Assembly: GCA_038043245.1 (NCBI GenBank)
Contig: JBBTCH010000012.1
Coordinates: 23,496-87,495 of the forward strand
Source: JACPFV01 sp038043245
GTDB taxonomy: Bacteria > Pseudomonadota > Gammaproteobacteria > Nevskiales > Nevskiaceae
DNA length: 64,000 bases
Direction of reading: 5' to 3'
Below the pieces are notes generated by a model. It saw only the letters and a program-made list of their open reading frames with translations. It was not told the origin of the DNA and searched no databases. Both the position numbers and the translations under genes were made by a program. Shown here piece after piece: positions 53,314 through 61,914 of the stretch. Numbering within the stretch: the stretch's first letter is position 1; each line of letters begins with the position of its first letter.

Positions 53314-53392
53314 ATGGTGCGGGGGTGGAAGAGCCAGCGCGGAATGGTATCAGCAGCCTTGACAGGTCTACTCTTGGCCGAAAACAAACCTT

Positions 53393-54874
53393 TCAGTGGC
53401 TACGAACTCGCGCGACCGCATCGCGCCAACCGGCATAAAGTGCATCGGCATCCGCTATCGGCATAGATGGCGAAAATCGCCGCTCGGTCTGCCAGAGTTT
53501 GGAAATCTCATCGAGCGATGAATAGACACCCGCGTGCAGGCCAGCGAGGAAGGCCGCGCCGAGTGCGGTGGTCTCGACGGTCTGTGGACGCACGGCGGGA
53601 ATCTTCAGCACATCACTGAGGAATTGCGTGAGCCAGTCGTTGACCACCATGCCGCCATCCACGCGCAGCTCGGTGGGCGCGACGGCATCGGCGGACATCG
53701 CGGTGAGCAAGTCGCGGGTCTGATAGCAGACCGACTCCAACGCGGCGCGAACGATGTGCGCGATGCCGGAGTCACGATTCAGCCCCAGCACGGCGCCACG
53801 TGCTTCCGGGTCCCAATACGGCGCACCGAGACCGGTGAACGCGGGCACGAAATAAACGCCCTGCGTACCGCTGATGCTCTTGGCGATGGCTTCGGTGTCG
53901 GCGGCGGTGCGGATCATCTTCACCGCGTCGCGCAGCCACTGCACCGCCGCACCGGCGATGAAGATGCTGCCTTCCATCGCGTAGGTGGTTTTGCCCTTGA
54001 GCCGGTAGCCGACCGTGGACAACAGGCGGTTTTTCGACAGGCGCAGTTCGCTGCCGGTATTGAGCACCATGAAGCAGCCGGTGCCGTAGGTGCTCTTGAT
54101 CAAGCCCGGCGCAAAACACGCTTGACCGAACAGCGCAGCTTGTTGATCGCCGGCGATGCCGCCGATGGCGATCTCGGCACCGAACAGCGCTTTGTCGGTG
54201 CGGCCGTAATCGGCTGAGCTGTCACGCACCTCGGGCAGCAGACTGGCGGGCACGTTGAAGAACTCCAGCAATTCTTTATCCCACTGCTGCGTGCGGATGT
54301 TGAACAGCAGGGTGCGCGAGGCGTTGCTGGCGTCGGTGGCGTGCACTTTGCCGCCGGTCAGTTTCCACAGCAGCCAGGTGTCGATGGTGCCGAATGCAAG
54401 CTCGCCCTTGTCGGCTCTTGCCCGCGCGCCCGACACGTTGTCGAGAATCCAGCGGATCTTGGTCGCCGAAAAATACGGGTCGAGCAACAGCCCGGTCTTG
54501 TCGGCGAGCTTGAGATCGGTTTCGTCCGAATGGTGCTGTTTGCAGAAATCGGTGGTGCGGCGGTCCTGCCAGACGATGGCCGGATGCAGCGGCGAGCCGG
54601 TCTTGCGATCCCAGACCACGGTGGTCTCGCGCTGGTTGGTGATGCCGATGGCCGCGACGTCTTTGCCCGTCAACTTCGCGTTCGCGAGCGCGCCACGAGT
54701 CACGGCCAGCACGTCCTGCCAGATGCGCTCGGCGTCGTGCTCGACCCAGCCGGGATTCGGATACGACTGCGGCAACTCGACCTGCGCCACACCAAGTTTC
54801 TTGCCCGAGCGATCAAAAACAATCGCGCGGCTGCTGGTGGTGCCCTGATCAATCGCGAGTAAATGCTGCGGCAT
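53393..54874 (-). CDS. glpK: Glycerol kinase
   Basis: 493 aa, normal. Phosphorylates glycerol. HLLAIDQGTTSSRAIVFDRS (ATP site), GITNQRETTVVWD and GGMVVNDWLTQFLSDVL are conserved. I chose the ATG before PQHLLAIDQ; an upstream extension lacks homology. Its last ~52 codons have a diverged twin at 50127-50289. It is divergent from the monoacylglycerol-lipase-like gene, with which it would recycle glycerol. Confidence 0.97.
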   Translation of the reverse strand: MPQHLLAIDQGTTSSRAIVFDRSGKKLGVAQVELPQSYPNPGWVEHDAERIWQDVLAVTRGALANAKLTGKDVAAIGITNQRETTVVWDRKTGSPLHPAIVWQDRRTTDFCKQHHSDETDLKLADKTGLLLDPYFSATKIRWILDNVSGARARADKGELAFGTIDTWLLWKLTGGKVHATDASNASRTLLFNIRTQQWDKELLEFFNVPASLLPEVRDSSADYGRTDKALFGAEIAIGGIAGDQQAALFGQACFAPGLIKSTYGTGCFMVLNTGSELRLSKNRLLSTVGYRLKGKTTYAMEGSIFIAGAAVQWLRDAVKMIRTAADTEAIAKSISGTQGVYFVPAFTGLGAPYWDPEARGAVLGLNRDSGIAHIVRAALESVCYQTRDLLTAMSADAVAPTELRVDGGMVVNDWLTQFLSDVLKIPAVRPQTVETTALGAAFLAGLHAGVYSSLDEISKLWQTERRFSPSMPIADADALYAGWRDAVARVRSH

Positions 54875-54924
54875 GGTCTCCCCGGTCTTTTCTTGTAATC
54901 TTGCCTGCAGGGGGACAATAACCG

Positions 54925-55851
54925 GTGAAAGCCTCACAGTTCCAGCAGGACCTACGGGATGGACGTGCGTTGCACGTGTATCGCTGGCTGCCTGTGTCCG
55001 CGCCGAAGGGCATTGTCCTGATCATTCACGGCATGGCCGAGCACGGCAGCCGTTACACGCGCTTTGCCAAAGCCTTGACGACCGCCGGCTATGCCGTTTA
55101 CGTGCCGGATCTGCCCGGCCATGGCAAAACCGCAGTCACCGAAAACGAGCGCGGACATTTTGCTGACCGCGATGGCTGGACTTACGTGTTGCGCGCCGTG
55201 CATGAAGTACAGCGCACGGCGCAGCGCGAGCAGCCGCGCGTGCCGGTGGCGGTGTTCGGTCACAGCATGGGTTCGTTCATCCTGCAGCACTACGTGGTGC
55301 GCTACGGTGACCGTCTCGACGCGACGATCTTCAGCGGCACACATGGCGATCTCGGTCCCAAGCGCCGGGTGGCGCTGGCGCTGATGAAGACCGAGGCACT
55401 GCTGCTCGGCGCACGCCACAAGAGCGCGCTGGGCGAGCAGATCGGTTTCAAGGATTACGCACGCAAATTCAAGGATCGGCGCAGCGACTTTGATTGGCTG
55501 TCGCGCGATTCGAACGAGGTGAGCGCCTACATCGCCGATCCGCATTGCGGCCATCGCTGTACGGCCCAGCTCTGGTGCGACCTGCTCGATGCCTGCGGCG
55601 CTATCACCGACCTCGAACGCCTGCGGCGCATCCCGAAAAAACTGCCGATGCTGATCATCGCCGGCGAACACGACCCCGTCGGCGGCGGGCGCGGCGCCAA
55701 GATGCTGGCGGAGAACTACAAGCGCGCGGGCTTGAAAGAAGTCGAAGTCAAGGTTTACGCCGAAGCGCGGCATGAACTGCTCAACGAAACCAACCGCGAG
55801 GAAGTGACCGACGATGTCGTGGGTTGGCTATCAGTCCGGATGCAGGGCTAG
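54925..55851 (+). CDS. Alpha/beta hydrolase, monoacylglycerol-lipase-like
   Basis: 308 aa, GTG start. GIVLIIHGMAEHGSRYTRFA, the nucleophile elbow GHSMGS and a C-terminal ARHELLNETNRE (His) match the Serine aminopeptidase S33 / MAG-lipase family. Acid in IAGEHDPVGGG. It may release glycerol for GlpK, its divergent neighbour. The stop overlaps the anti-sigma stop by 4 bases. Confidence 0.86.
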   Translation: MKASQFQQDLRDGRALHVYRWLPVSAPKGIVLIIHGMAEHGSRYTRFAKALTTAGYAVYVPDLPGHGKTAVTENERGHFADRDGWTYVLRAVHEVQRTAQREQPRVPVAVFGHSMGSFILQHYVVRYGDRLDATIFSGTHGDLGPKRRVALALMKTEALLLGARHKSALGEQIGFKDYARKFKDRRSDFDWLSRDSNEVSAYIADPHCGHRCTAQLWCDLLDACGAITDLERLRRIPKKLPMLIIAGEHDPVGGGRGAKMLAENYKRAGLKEVEVKVYAEARHELLNETNREEVTDDVVGWLSVRMQG

Positions 55852-56579
55852 ATCGATTTCATCACCGGCGCGGCGACCAGCACCGGGCCGTAAGGCGCTG
55901 CGGTCGGCACTTTGTTCTTGTCTTCCAGTGAGATCGCCAAGCCCGAACCTTTTTCAAGATCGAGCCCCGCCGGCAGCGTAGCCAGCGCTTCGCCGGAGTC
56001 TGGCAATACGCCGAGCGACACCGGGCCAGCCGGGTTCAGCCACCACAGGTGCAGATACTTGCCCTCTGCAGTCGCGTGAGTGCCGACGGTGCGTGCGTGC
56101 AATGCCTTGCGGTCGGGTGTCAGGCTGACCAGCCAGCGCGCATCCGAACCGGCCACCTGCAGCAGGCCGACATACTGCGTCGGTGCGGGTTGCTGGACGA
56201 TCTTCTCTTGCACCTGGACCAGGATCTGTGGCGGCGCCTTGGTTTTCTGCCACAGCGCCACGCCCAGCAGCACGCTGGCGGCAGTGGCGAGCGAAGTCAT
56301 CGCCTGCCAGACCCGCAGACTGCGCGACGCCGATGACGACGACGCGGCCTTGTACAGACCCGCCGCGAATGAAATATTGGCCCAGACGATGTCGCGCGGA
56401 ATCTCGGGCTGGATCGAGGCGTTGAGCGCTGCGAGACGGCTTTCCCACCAATGCACGGCAGCGCGGGCGGCCGCGTCGGCGGCCAGCGTCTTCTGGAACT
56501 GCACGCGCGCATCACCCGCGAGCGTGCCCAGCACGTACTCGCCTGCGTCCAGCGTTCGTTCCAGTGCCTCAGTCGTCAT
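55848..56579 (-). CDS. RskA-type anti-sigma factor
   Basis: 243 aa from the ATG overlapping the sigma stop. An N-terminal cytoplasmic sigma-binding region (DAGEYVLGTLAGDARVQFQK) leads to one membrane helix (LATAASVLLGVALW, ~95-110) and a periplasmic RskA domain (LHLWWLNPAGPVSLGVLPDS) ending PYGPVLVAAPV. It would sequester the ECF sigma until a signal reaches the periplasm. Confidence 0.88.
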   Translation of the reverse strand: MTTEALERTLDAGEYVLGTLAGDARVQFQKTLAADAAARAAVHWWESRLAALNASIQPEIPRDIVWANISFAAGLYKAASSSSASRSLRVWQAMTSLATAASVLLGVALWQKTKAPPQILVQVQEKIVQQPAPTQYVGLLQVAGSDARWLVSLTPDRKALHARTVGTHATAEGKYLHLWWLNPAGPVSLGVLPDSGEALATLPAGLDLEKGSGLAISLEDKNKVPTAAPYGPVLVAAPVMKSI

Positions 56580-57139
56580 GCGCCTAAACATTCCTTCAAC
56601 TGCTGCAACCCGCGCCGCACCCAGCTTTTCACCGTGCCCAGCGGCGCTTTCATCCGCTTCGCCAGTTCCTGGTGGGTGTAGCCCTCGTAATACGCGAGCA
56701 GAACACTTTGCTTCTGCTCGTCCTGCAACCCTTTCATGCACCGCTCCAGCTCACCCAGCCCTTGCATCGTTTCCGCACCCTGCTGCGGGCTTTCCGTCTC
56801 GCTCACCGCCGACTCGATCGCGCCGGTCATCGCCTCATCATCCGCCTCGTTGATCTCCGGCCGCTTGGCGCGCAGCAGATCGAGGGCGCGATAGCGGGCT
56901 ATGGTCATCAGCCAGGTCAGGGGCGCGCCTTTTTCGGGGGCGTAGGTCTCGGCTTTCTGCCAGACCTTGAGGAAGCAATCCTGCAGCGCTTCCTCGGCCC
57001 AATCCCTGCGTCTGAGAATACGCATCAGCAACCCAAACAGATGCGACGACGACGCCTCGTACAGCTCGGCAAAAGCTCGCTGATCTCCGCTCGCAGTCGC
57101 AGCGAGCAGCTGGCTCAGATGCTTGGGATCGGGGTTCAT
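56576..57139 (-). CDS. ECF RNA polymerase sigma factor (SigK-like)
   Basis: 187 aa. Region 2: FAELYEASSSHLFGLLMRIL then DWAEEALQDCFLKVWQKAET and LTWLMTIARYRALDLL. Region 4: LLAYYEGYTHQELAKRMKAP then GTVKSWVRRGL. Starts 24 bases after the sterol-desaturase stop. Four extra upstream residues (an earlier ATG) are possible. It likely autoregulates with its anti-sigma partner. Confidence 0.92.
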   Translation of the reverse strand: MNPDPKHLSQLLAATASGDQRAFAELYEASSSHLFGLLMRILRRRDWAEEALQDCFLKVWQKAETYAPEKGAPLTWLMTIARYRALDLLRAKRPEINEADDEAMTGAIESAVSETESPQQGAETMQGLGELERCMKGLQDEQKQSVLLAYYEGYTHQELAKRMKAPLGTVKSWVRRGLQQLKECLGA

Positions 57140-57163
57140 GAAGTGACGCAAATCATATCGGGT

Positions 57164-57955
57164 TCATTTCAATGGTTGCGTCAACAGGGACGCCAGTTTT
57201 TGTGCTTGTTCGTCGCGAAATTCGGGCAGGCCGATGCGCATTGCTTCATGGCCGTCGCGCGGCGCCTGCGTGTAGCTACCGAACAGCCGGTCCCACAGCA
57301 CCAGCGAGGAGCCGTAGTTGCTGTCGGTCTCTACGCGATGCACCGAGTGATGGATGCGGTGCAGATCGGGGGTGACAACGAATCGGCGCAACGCGCTTTC
57401 GAGCCATCGCGGCAGACGCAGATTGGCGTGGTTGAACAGCGCGAACCCGTTGACCGTGGTCTCGAGCAGCAGCACGGCGATGGGCGGCGCGCCGAGCAGC
57501 GTCACCGCCAGTGATTTCACCAATAGCGATAGCAGGATTTCCGTTGGGTGGAAACGCACCGCCGTGGTGGTGTCGAATTCAACGTCGCTGTGATGCACGC
57601 GGTGCAGCGGCCACAGCGCGCGGATCTCGTGGAACGCGCGGTGCTGCCAGTAGATCGCGCAGTCCAGCGCCAGCCAGGCGATGCCAATCTCGGCCCACGC
57701 CGGCAACGTCAGCTGATTGAGCAGGCCGAAACCCGCTTCCTGTGCGCCGTACGCCGCGCCGACCGCAGCCATTGGGATCAGCCACAGCATCGTCGTGTTC
57801 AACGCCGCCATGCCGAAGTTCGCTGGCCAGCGCAGTGCGCGCAAAAGCTGGGATGCGCGTCGGGGCCAGGCGTGTTCAAGTGCCAGCATTGCGAACAGCA
57901 GGCCGAAGAAAATCGCCGCGCGAATTTCAGTCGTGAGCCAGAGGGGAGAATGCAT
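57164..57955 (-). CDS. Sterol desaturase family protein (C5-desaturase-like)
   Basis: 263 aa with 4-5 membrane helices. Histidine clusters: HRAFHE, HRVHHSD and HRIHHSV. A di-iron hydroxylase/desaturase of the integral-membrane superfamily; substrate unknown. It is the first gene before the sigma and anti-sigma genes, so the stress regulon may act on membrane lipids. Divergent from hemB. Confidence 0.87.
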   Translation of the reverse strand: MHSPLWLTTEIRAAIFFGLLFAMLALEHAWPRRASQLLRALRWPANFGMAALNTTMLWLIPMAAVGAAYGAQEAGFGLLNQLTLPAWAEIGIAWLALDCAIYWQHRAFHEIRALWPLHRVHHSDVEFDTTTAVRFHPTEILLSLLVKSLAVTLLGAPPIAVLLLETTVNGFALFNHANLRLPRWLESALRRFVVTPDLHRIHHSVHRVETDSNYGSSLVLWDRLFGSYTQAPRDGHEAMRIGLPEFRDEQAQKLASLLTQPLK

Positions 57956-57962
57956 CGCTGGC

Positions 57963-57968
57963 TATAAT
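57963..57968 (+). promoter_or_regulatory. Candidate -10 for hemB
   Basis: Perfect TATAAT 28 bases before the hemB start; no clear -35. In the divergent space with the sterol desaturase. Confidence 0.4.
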
Positions 57969-57995
57969 CGTCGCCCCTCGACTCTTTAGGCAAAC

Positions 57996-58985
57996 ATGCC
58001 CGGACGCTACCCAACCACCCGCCTGCGCCGCACCCGCTCCGCTGAGTTCGTGCGCAAGCTCGTGCGCGAGACGCGGCTGGCGCCGGAACAGCTGATCCAG
58101 CCGCTGTTCGTCGCGGAAAAGCCGCTGTGTGGGCCGGTGAAATCCATGCCGGGCGTGTCGCGGCTGTCTCTCAAAGATCTGGCAAAAGAGTGCAAAGCGC
58201 TGCAAAAGCTCGGCATCGTCTCGGTGGCGCTGTTCCCGGTAATCCCGGTCATCAAGAAAACCGATGATGGTGAAGAAGCCCTGAATCCCGATGGTCTGGT
58301 GCCGCGTGCGATTGCGGCGGTGAAAGACGCCTGCCCCGATCTGGGCGTGATCGTGGATATCGCCCTCGACCCGTACACCAGCCACGGCCACGACGGCGTG
58401 CTCGATGCACGCGGCAAGGTCGCCAACGATCTCACCGTCACCGTGCTCACCAAACAGGCGGTGGTGTATGCGCGCGCCGGCGCCGACGTGCTGGCACCGA
58501 GCGACATGATGGACGGCCGCATCGGCCGCATCCGCGACGTGCTTGAGCGCGATGGCCGGCACGAAACGCTGTTGCTGTCCTATGCCGCCAAATACGCCAG
58601 CAGTTTCTACGGCCCGTTCCGCGACGCGGTCGGATCCGCCAGCCAGCTCAAGGGCGACAAACGCGGCTACCAGATGGACCCGGCCAATTCCGACGAAGCG
58701 CTGCGCGAAGTCGAACTCGACATCAATGAAGGCGCCGATATCGTCATGGTCAAACCCGGCCTGCCGTATCTCGACATCATCCGCCGCGTCAAAGACAAGT
58801 TCGGCGTGCCGACCTTCGCCTACCAGGTCAGTGGCGAGTACTCGATGATCAAGGCGGCGGCCAAGAACGGCTGGCTCGACGAGAAGAAAACCGCGCTTGA
58901 GTCCCTGCTGTGCCTGCGCCGCGCCGGGGCCGATGCGGTGCTGACGTATTTCGCCAAAGACGCTGCTATTTGGCTCGATGAATAA
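57996..58985 (+). CDS. hemB: Delta-aminolevulinic acid dehydratase (porphobilinogen synthase)
   Basis: 329 aa. Condenses two 5-aminolevulinates to porphobilinogen. Catalytic Lys residues are in SYAAKYAS and MVKPGLPYLD. The metal site reads DIALDPYTSHGHDG, i.e. the Mg-dependent type lacking the three zinc cysteines, as in Pseudomonas. It supplies the substrate of HemC, encoded ~49 kb away. Confidence 0.96.
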   Translation: MPGRYPTTRLRRTRSAEFVRKLVRETRLAPEQLIQPLFVAEKPLCGPVKSMPGVSRLSLKDLAKECKALQKLGIVSVALFPVIPVIKKTDDGEEALNPDGLVPRAIAAVKDACPDLGVIVDIALDPYTSHGHDGVLDARGKVANDLTVTVLTKQAVVYARAGADVLAPSDMMDGRIGRIRDVLERDGRHETLLLSYAAKYASSFYGPFRDAVGSASQLKGDKRGYQMDPANSDEALREVELDINEGADIVMVKPGLPYLDIIRRVKDKFGVPTFAYQVSGEYSMIKAAAKNGWLDEKKTALESLLCLRRAGADAVLTYFAKDAAIWLDE

Positions 58986-58994
58986 TTTTTACTC

Positions 58995-59085
58995 GTCATT
59001 CCGGCCAAGTGCGCGTAGCGCACGCGAGCCGGGATCCAGTTCTTGTGTCTATATTTTCTGGATACCGGCTTTCGCCGGTATGACG
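58995..59085. repeat. GTCATTCCGGCC...GGTATGAC repeat
   Basis: Begins GTCATTCCGGCC, contains GTGCGCGTAGCGCAC and GCCGGGATCCAG, and ends GGCTTTCGCCGGTATGAC. It fills the hemB-aroE gap and ends 11 bases before the aroE ATG. Confidence 0.8.
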
Positions 59086-59096
59086 GAATTGCGCTA

Positions 59097-59909
59097 ATGG
59101 ATCGTTACGCCGTGATTGGGCAACCCGTTGCCCACAGCCTGTCGCCGCGCATCCACGCCCTGTTCGCGCAACAGACCCAGCAGACGCTGAGCTACGAAGC
59201 GCTCGAAGTCTCCCCCGAGTCGCTCGCTGACACGCTCAAGAAACTCCACGCCGACGGCTGGCGCGGATTCAACATCACCCTGCCGCACAAGCTCGCTGTC
59301 GCTGCGCTATGCGAATCGGTGAGTGAACGCGCGCAACTGGCGGGCGCGGTCAACACCTTGATTCGCACCGACAGCGGATGGAAAGGCGACAACACCGACG
59401 GCGTTGGTTTGATTCGCGATCTTAAAAATCAGGGCATCGCCGTCACCGGCAAGCGCGTGCTGCTGCTTGGCGCCGGCGGCGCCGCGCGAGGCGTGATCAA
59501 ACCCTTGCTCGACGAAAAACCGGCCGAGCTGACGCTGTCGAATCGCAATCCGTGGAAGCCGGAGAAAATCGCCGTCGAGTTCAAGGCTCACGGCAATATC
59601 CGCCCTGCCACACATCTGTCGCTACGCGGCGACCAGTTCGATCTCGTCATCAATGCCACTTCGGCCGGACACGATGGCGTGATGCCGCGCGTCTCCGCCG
59701 GCGTGTTGGCCAAGGGTTGTGTCTGTTACGACCTCAGCTATGGCAAAGCTCATGCGCCATTCGCCGCATGGGCCCAGCAACAGAACGCCGCGAAAATCGC
59801 CGACGGACTTGGAATGCTGGTGGAACAGGCCGCCACGAGCTTCGAGTTGTGGCGTGGCGTGCGGCCCACAACGATTACAGCGCTCAGCGAGCTGCGAAAA
59901 GCCGGCTAG
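59097..59909 (+). CDS. aroE: Shikimate dehydrogenase
   Basis: 270 aa. Reduces 3-dehydroshikimate. HSLSPRIHALF, NITLPHKLAV with the catalytic Lys, NTLIRTDSGWKGDNTDGVG and the Rossmann LLLGAGGAARG are intact. I chose the start before DRYAVIGQPVAHS; a longer frame would begin inside the repeat. The stop overlaps the convergent acyltransferase by 4 bases. Confidence 0.95.
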   Translation: MDRYAVIGQPVAHSLSPRIHALFAQQTQQTLSYEALEVSPESLADTLKKLHADGWRGFNITLPHKLAVAALCESVSERAQLAGAVNTLIRTDSGWKGDNTDGVGLIRDLKNQGIAVTGKRVLLLGAGGAARGVIKPLLDEKPAELTLSNRNPWKPEKIAVEFKAHGNIRPATHLSLRGDQFDLVINATSAGHDGVMPRVSAGVLAKGCVCYDLSYGKAHAPFAAWAQQQNAAKIADGLGMLVEQAATSFELWRGVRPTTITALSELRKAG

Positions 59910-60838
59910 GTCGTCCGCGCCTTGGTAGCGGGTCGTTCGCCGGGAATCATGCGGTCCAGTCGCGCGTCCTTGCGCGTCCACAGCTCGTTGAGCCAGTTCT
60001 GGAACCGCGTGCGGAATTCGGCGTCGCCCTGATAGTCGCCGGCGATCAGGTCCTGCGGGATCGGCCGCACGTCCACATGCATCGCCAGCTGCGACTGCTC
60101 GCCGCGCAGGAAACTCCACAGCAGATTCTTGTCGGTCGGCTGGTAGGCGATGGTGACGTCGATGAGCCCGGCAAACTGCTCGCCCATGGCGTTGAGTGCG
60201 AACGAAATACCCGCGGATTTCGGCCGCAGCAGATGGCGGAACGGCGAGCCGGTTTCAGCGCGCTTGGCTTCGCTGAAGCGCGTGCCCTCGACGAAATTAA
60301 CCACGGTGACGGGAACGGTTTTGTAGATCTCGCAGGAGCGGCGGATGGTTTTCAGATCCTGCTCGCGCAGCGCGGGATTCTTCTCGATCGCCTCGCGGCT
60401 GTGGCGGCGCATGAACGGAAAGTCCATCACCCAGCAGCCGGGCCCGATGATCGGCACGTACAGCAGCTGGCGCTTGAGGAAGAAGCGCACCAGCGGCAGG
60501 CGCGTGTGGAAGATGTCGAACAGCAGCAGGATGTCGACCCAGGACTGGTGGTTGCAGATCAGCAGATAACTCTTGTTCGGGTCAAGCTCACCGCGGATGT
60601 CCACCTCCCAGCGCACATCGTGGAACAGCCGGTAGATCAACCGGTTGCCCGAGGCCCAGTTGCTGGCCATCCACACCGCGAAGCGACTGCAGGCGCGGCC
60701 AAAAGCGGGGATCGGGATCAGAAACCGGAACAGCGCCGCGAGTCCGATCATGACCCCGCCCCAGAGGATCAGATTGGCCATCAGCACGCTGTAGGCGGCG
60801 ATGCCGATGAACCAGCCGGGGAACAGGACCGAAATCAC
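59906..60838 (-). CDS. PlsC-type 1-acyl-glycerol-3-phosphate acyltransferase-like
   Basis: 310 aa. An N-terminal membrane helix (SVLFPGWFIGIAAYSVLMAN) precedes the acyltransferase motif NHQSWVDILLL (HxxxxD-like with the NHQSWVD form) and VVNFVEGTRFSEAKR. It resembles YihG/LCLAT-type proteins. It acts on lysophosphatidate or lysophospholipid. GTG start overlapping the hemE stop. Confidence 0.86.
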   Translation of the reverse strand: MISVLFPGWFIGIAAYSVLMANLILWGGVMIGLAALFRFLIPIPAFGRACSRFAVWMASNWASGNRLIYRLFHDVRWEVDIRGELDPNKSYLLICNHQSWVDILLLFDIFHTRLPLVRFFLKRQLLYVPIIGPGCWVMDFPFMRRHSREAIEKNPALREQDLKTIRRSCEIYKTVPVTVVNFVEGTRFSEAKRAETGSPFRHLLRPKSAGISFALNAMGEQFAGLIDVTIAYQPTDKNLLWSFLRGEQSQLAMHVDVRPIPQDLIAGDYQGDAEFRTRFQNWLNELWTRKDARLDRMIPGERPATKARTT

Positions 60839-61914
60839 GCAGCCACCTTGCGGGCGTGGCTCGCGTGATAGGCCGGGCTCAATTCGTGCACGGCCTCGAT
60901 CATGACGGCCGCGTGCTCGGGCGGTGTCTGCTGGAGGATGCCGTGGCCGAGATTGAATATGTGTCCATTGCCTTTGCCATAGCTGGCTAATACGCGCGCG
61001 ACCTCTTCGCGGATTCGCGCAGGCGCAGACAGCAGCAGGGCCGGGTCGAAGTTGCCTTGCAGACCGACGCGGTCCTTGGTGTAGATGCGCGCATCCGCCA
61101 GATCGGTGGTCCAGTCCACCCCCAACGCATCGGCGCCGCTGTCGGCCATCGCCGCCAGCCGTGCGCCGGCGTTCTTGGTAAACAGAATCACCGGAATCGA
61201 CGGATGCGATTGCTTCAGCGACTGCACGATGCGCTGCATCGGCGCCAGCGAAAACCGCTGATACGCCGTCGGCGTCAGCACGCCGCCCCAGGTGTCGAAC
61301 ACCATCAGCACATCAGCGCCGGCTTTGGCTTGCGCGGACAGGTATTGCGTTACCGACTCAGCCAGCTTGGCCGTAAGCGCGTCAAACGCATCGGGCGCGC
61401 TGTAGGCCAGCGTTTTCACTTTGGCGAACTCGTGCCCGCCGCCGCCCTCGACCATGTAGGTCGCCAGCGTCCACGGGCTGCCGGCGAAGCCGATCAGTGG
61501 CACTTTGTCCTTCAACGCAGACTTGATGTGGCGCACCGCATCCATCACGTAACGCAGCTCGGTTTCGGCGTCGGGGATGCCGAGCGCCTGGATATCCGCG
61601 GGCGTTTCCACACACTTACGGAACTTCGGCCCCTCGCCCTCGACGAAATGCAGGCCGAGGCCCATCGCGTCGGGGATGGTCAGGATGTCCGAGAACAGGA
61701 TCGCCGCGTCGAGCGGGAAGCGCACCAGCGGCTGCAACGTGACTTCGCAGGCCAGTTCCGGCGTCTTGCACAGCGTCATGAAATCGCCGGCTTTGGCGCG
61801 CGTTGCACGATATTCCGGCAGGTAACGTCCGGCCTGGCGCATCATCCATACCGGCGTGCGGTCCACCGGCTGACGCCGGAGCGCGCGCAAAAATCTATCG
61901 TTAGCCAGCGGCAC
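60835..61914 (-). CDS. hemE: Uroporphyrinogen decarboxylase
   Basis: 359 aa. Converts uroporphyrinogen III to coproporphyrinogen III. RTPVWMMRQAGRYLPEYRAT is the family signature and GFAGSPWTLATYMVEG is conserved. GTG start overlapping pyrF by 14 bases. It is the step after HemD. Confidence 0.96.
   Translation of the reverse strand: MPLANDRFLRALRRQPVDRTPVWMMRQAGRYLPEYRATRAKAGDFMTLCKTPELACEVTLQPLVRFPLDAAILFSDILTIPDAMGLGLHFVEGEGPKFRKCVETPADIQALGIPDAETELRYVMDAVRHIKSALKDKVPLIGFAGSPWTLATYMVEGGGGHEFAKVKTLAYSAPDAFDALTAKLAESVTQYLSAQAKAGADVLMVFDTWGGVLTPTAYQRFSLAPMQRIVQSLKQSHPSIPVILFTKNAGARLAAMADSGADALGVDWTTDLADARIYTKDRVGLQGNFDPALLLSAPARIREEVARVLASYGKGNGHIFNLGHGILQQTPPEHAAVMIEAVHELSPAYHASHARKVAA

Larger units (their letters stand above)
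50127..53392. mobile_element. Possible integrated segment at the glpK 3' end
   Basis: Everything between the displaced glpK end and the intact glpK stop: methyltransferase, DUF4276 and AAA ATPase. The duplicated gene end is what an element that integrates at a gene end and restores it would leave. No integrase or inverted repeat is seen, so the element may be decayed or non-autonomous. The methyltransferase may be host. Confidence 0.45.

Noticed and set aside
57996..58985. HemB lacking zinc cysteines as an anomaly linked to the zinc-free DnaG
   Set aside because: Mg-type HemB without these cysteines is normal in Pseudomonas-like bacteria, so it does not by itself support a zinc-sparing lifestyle.
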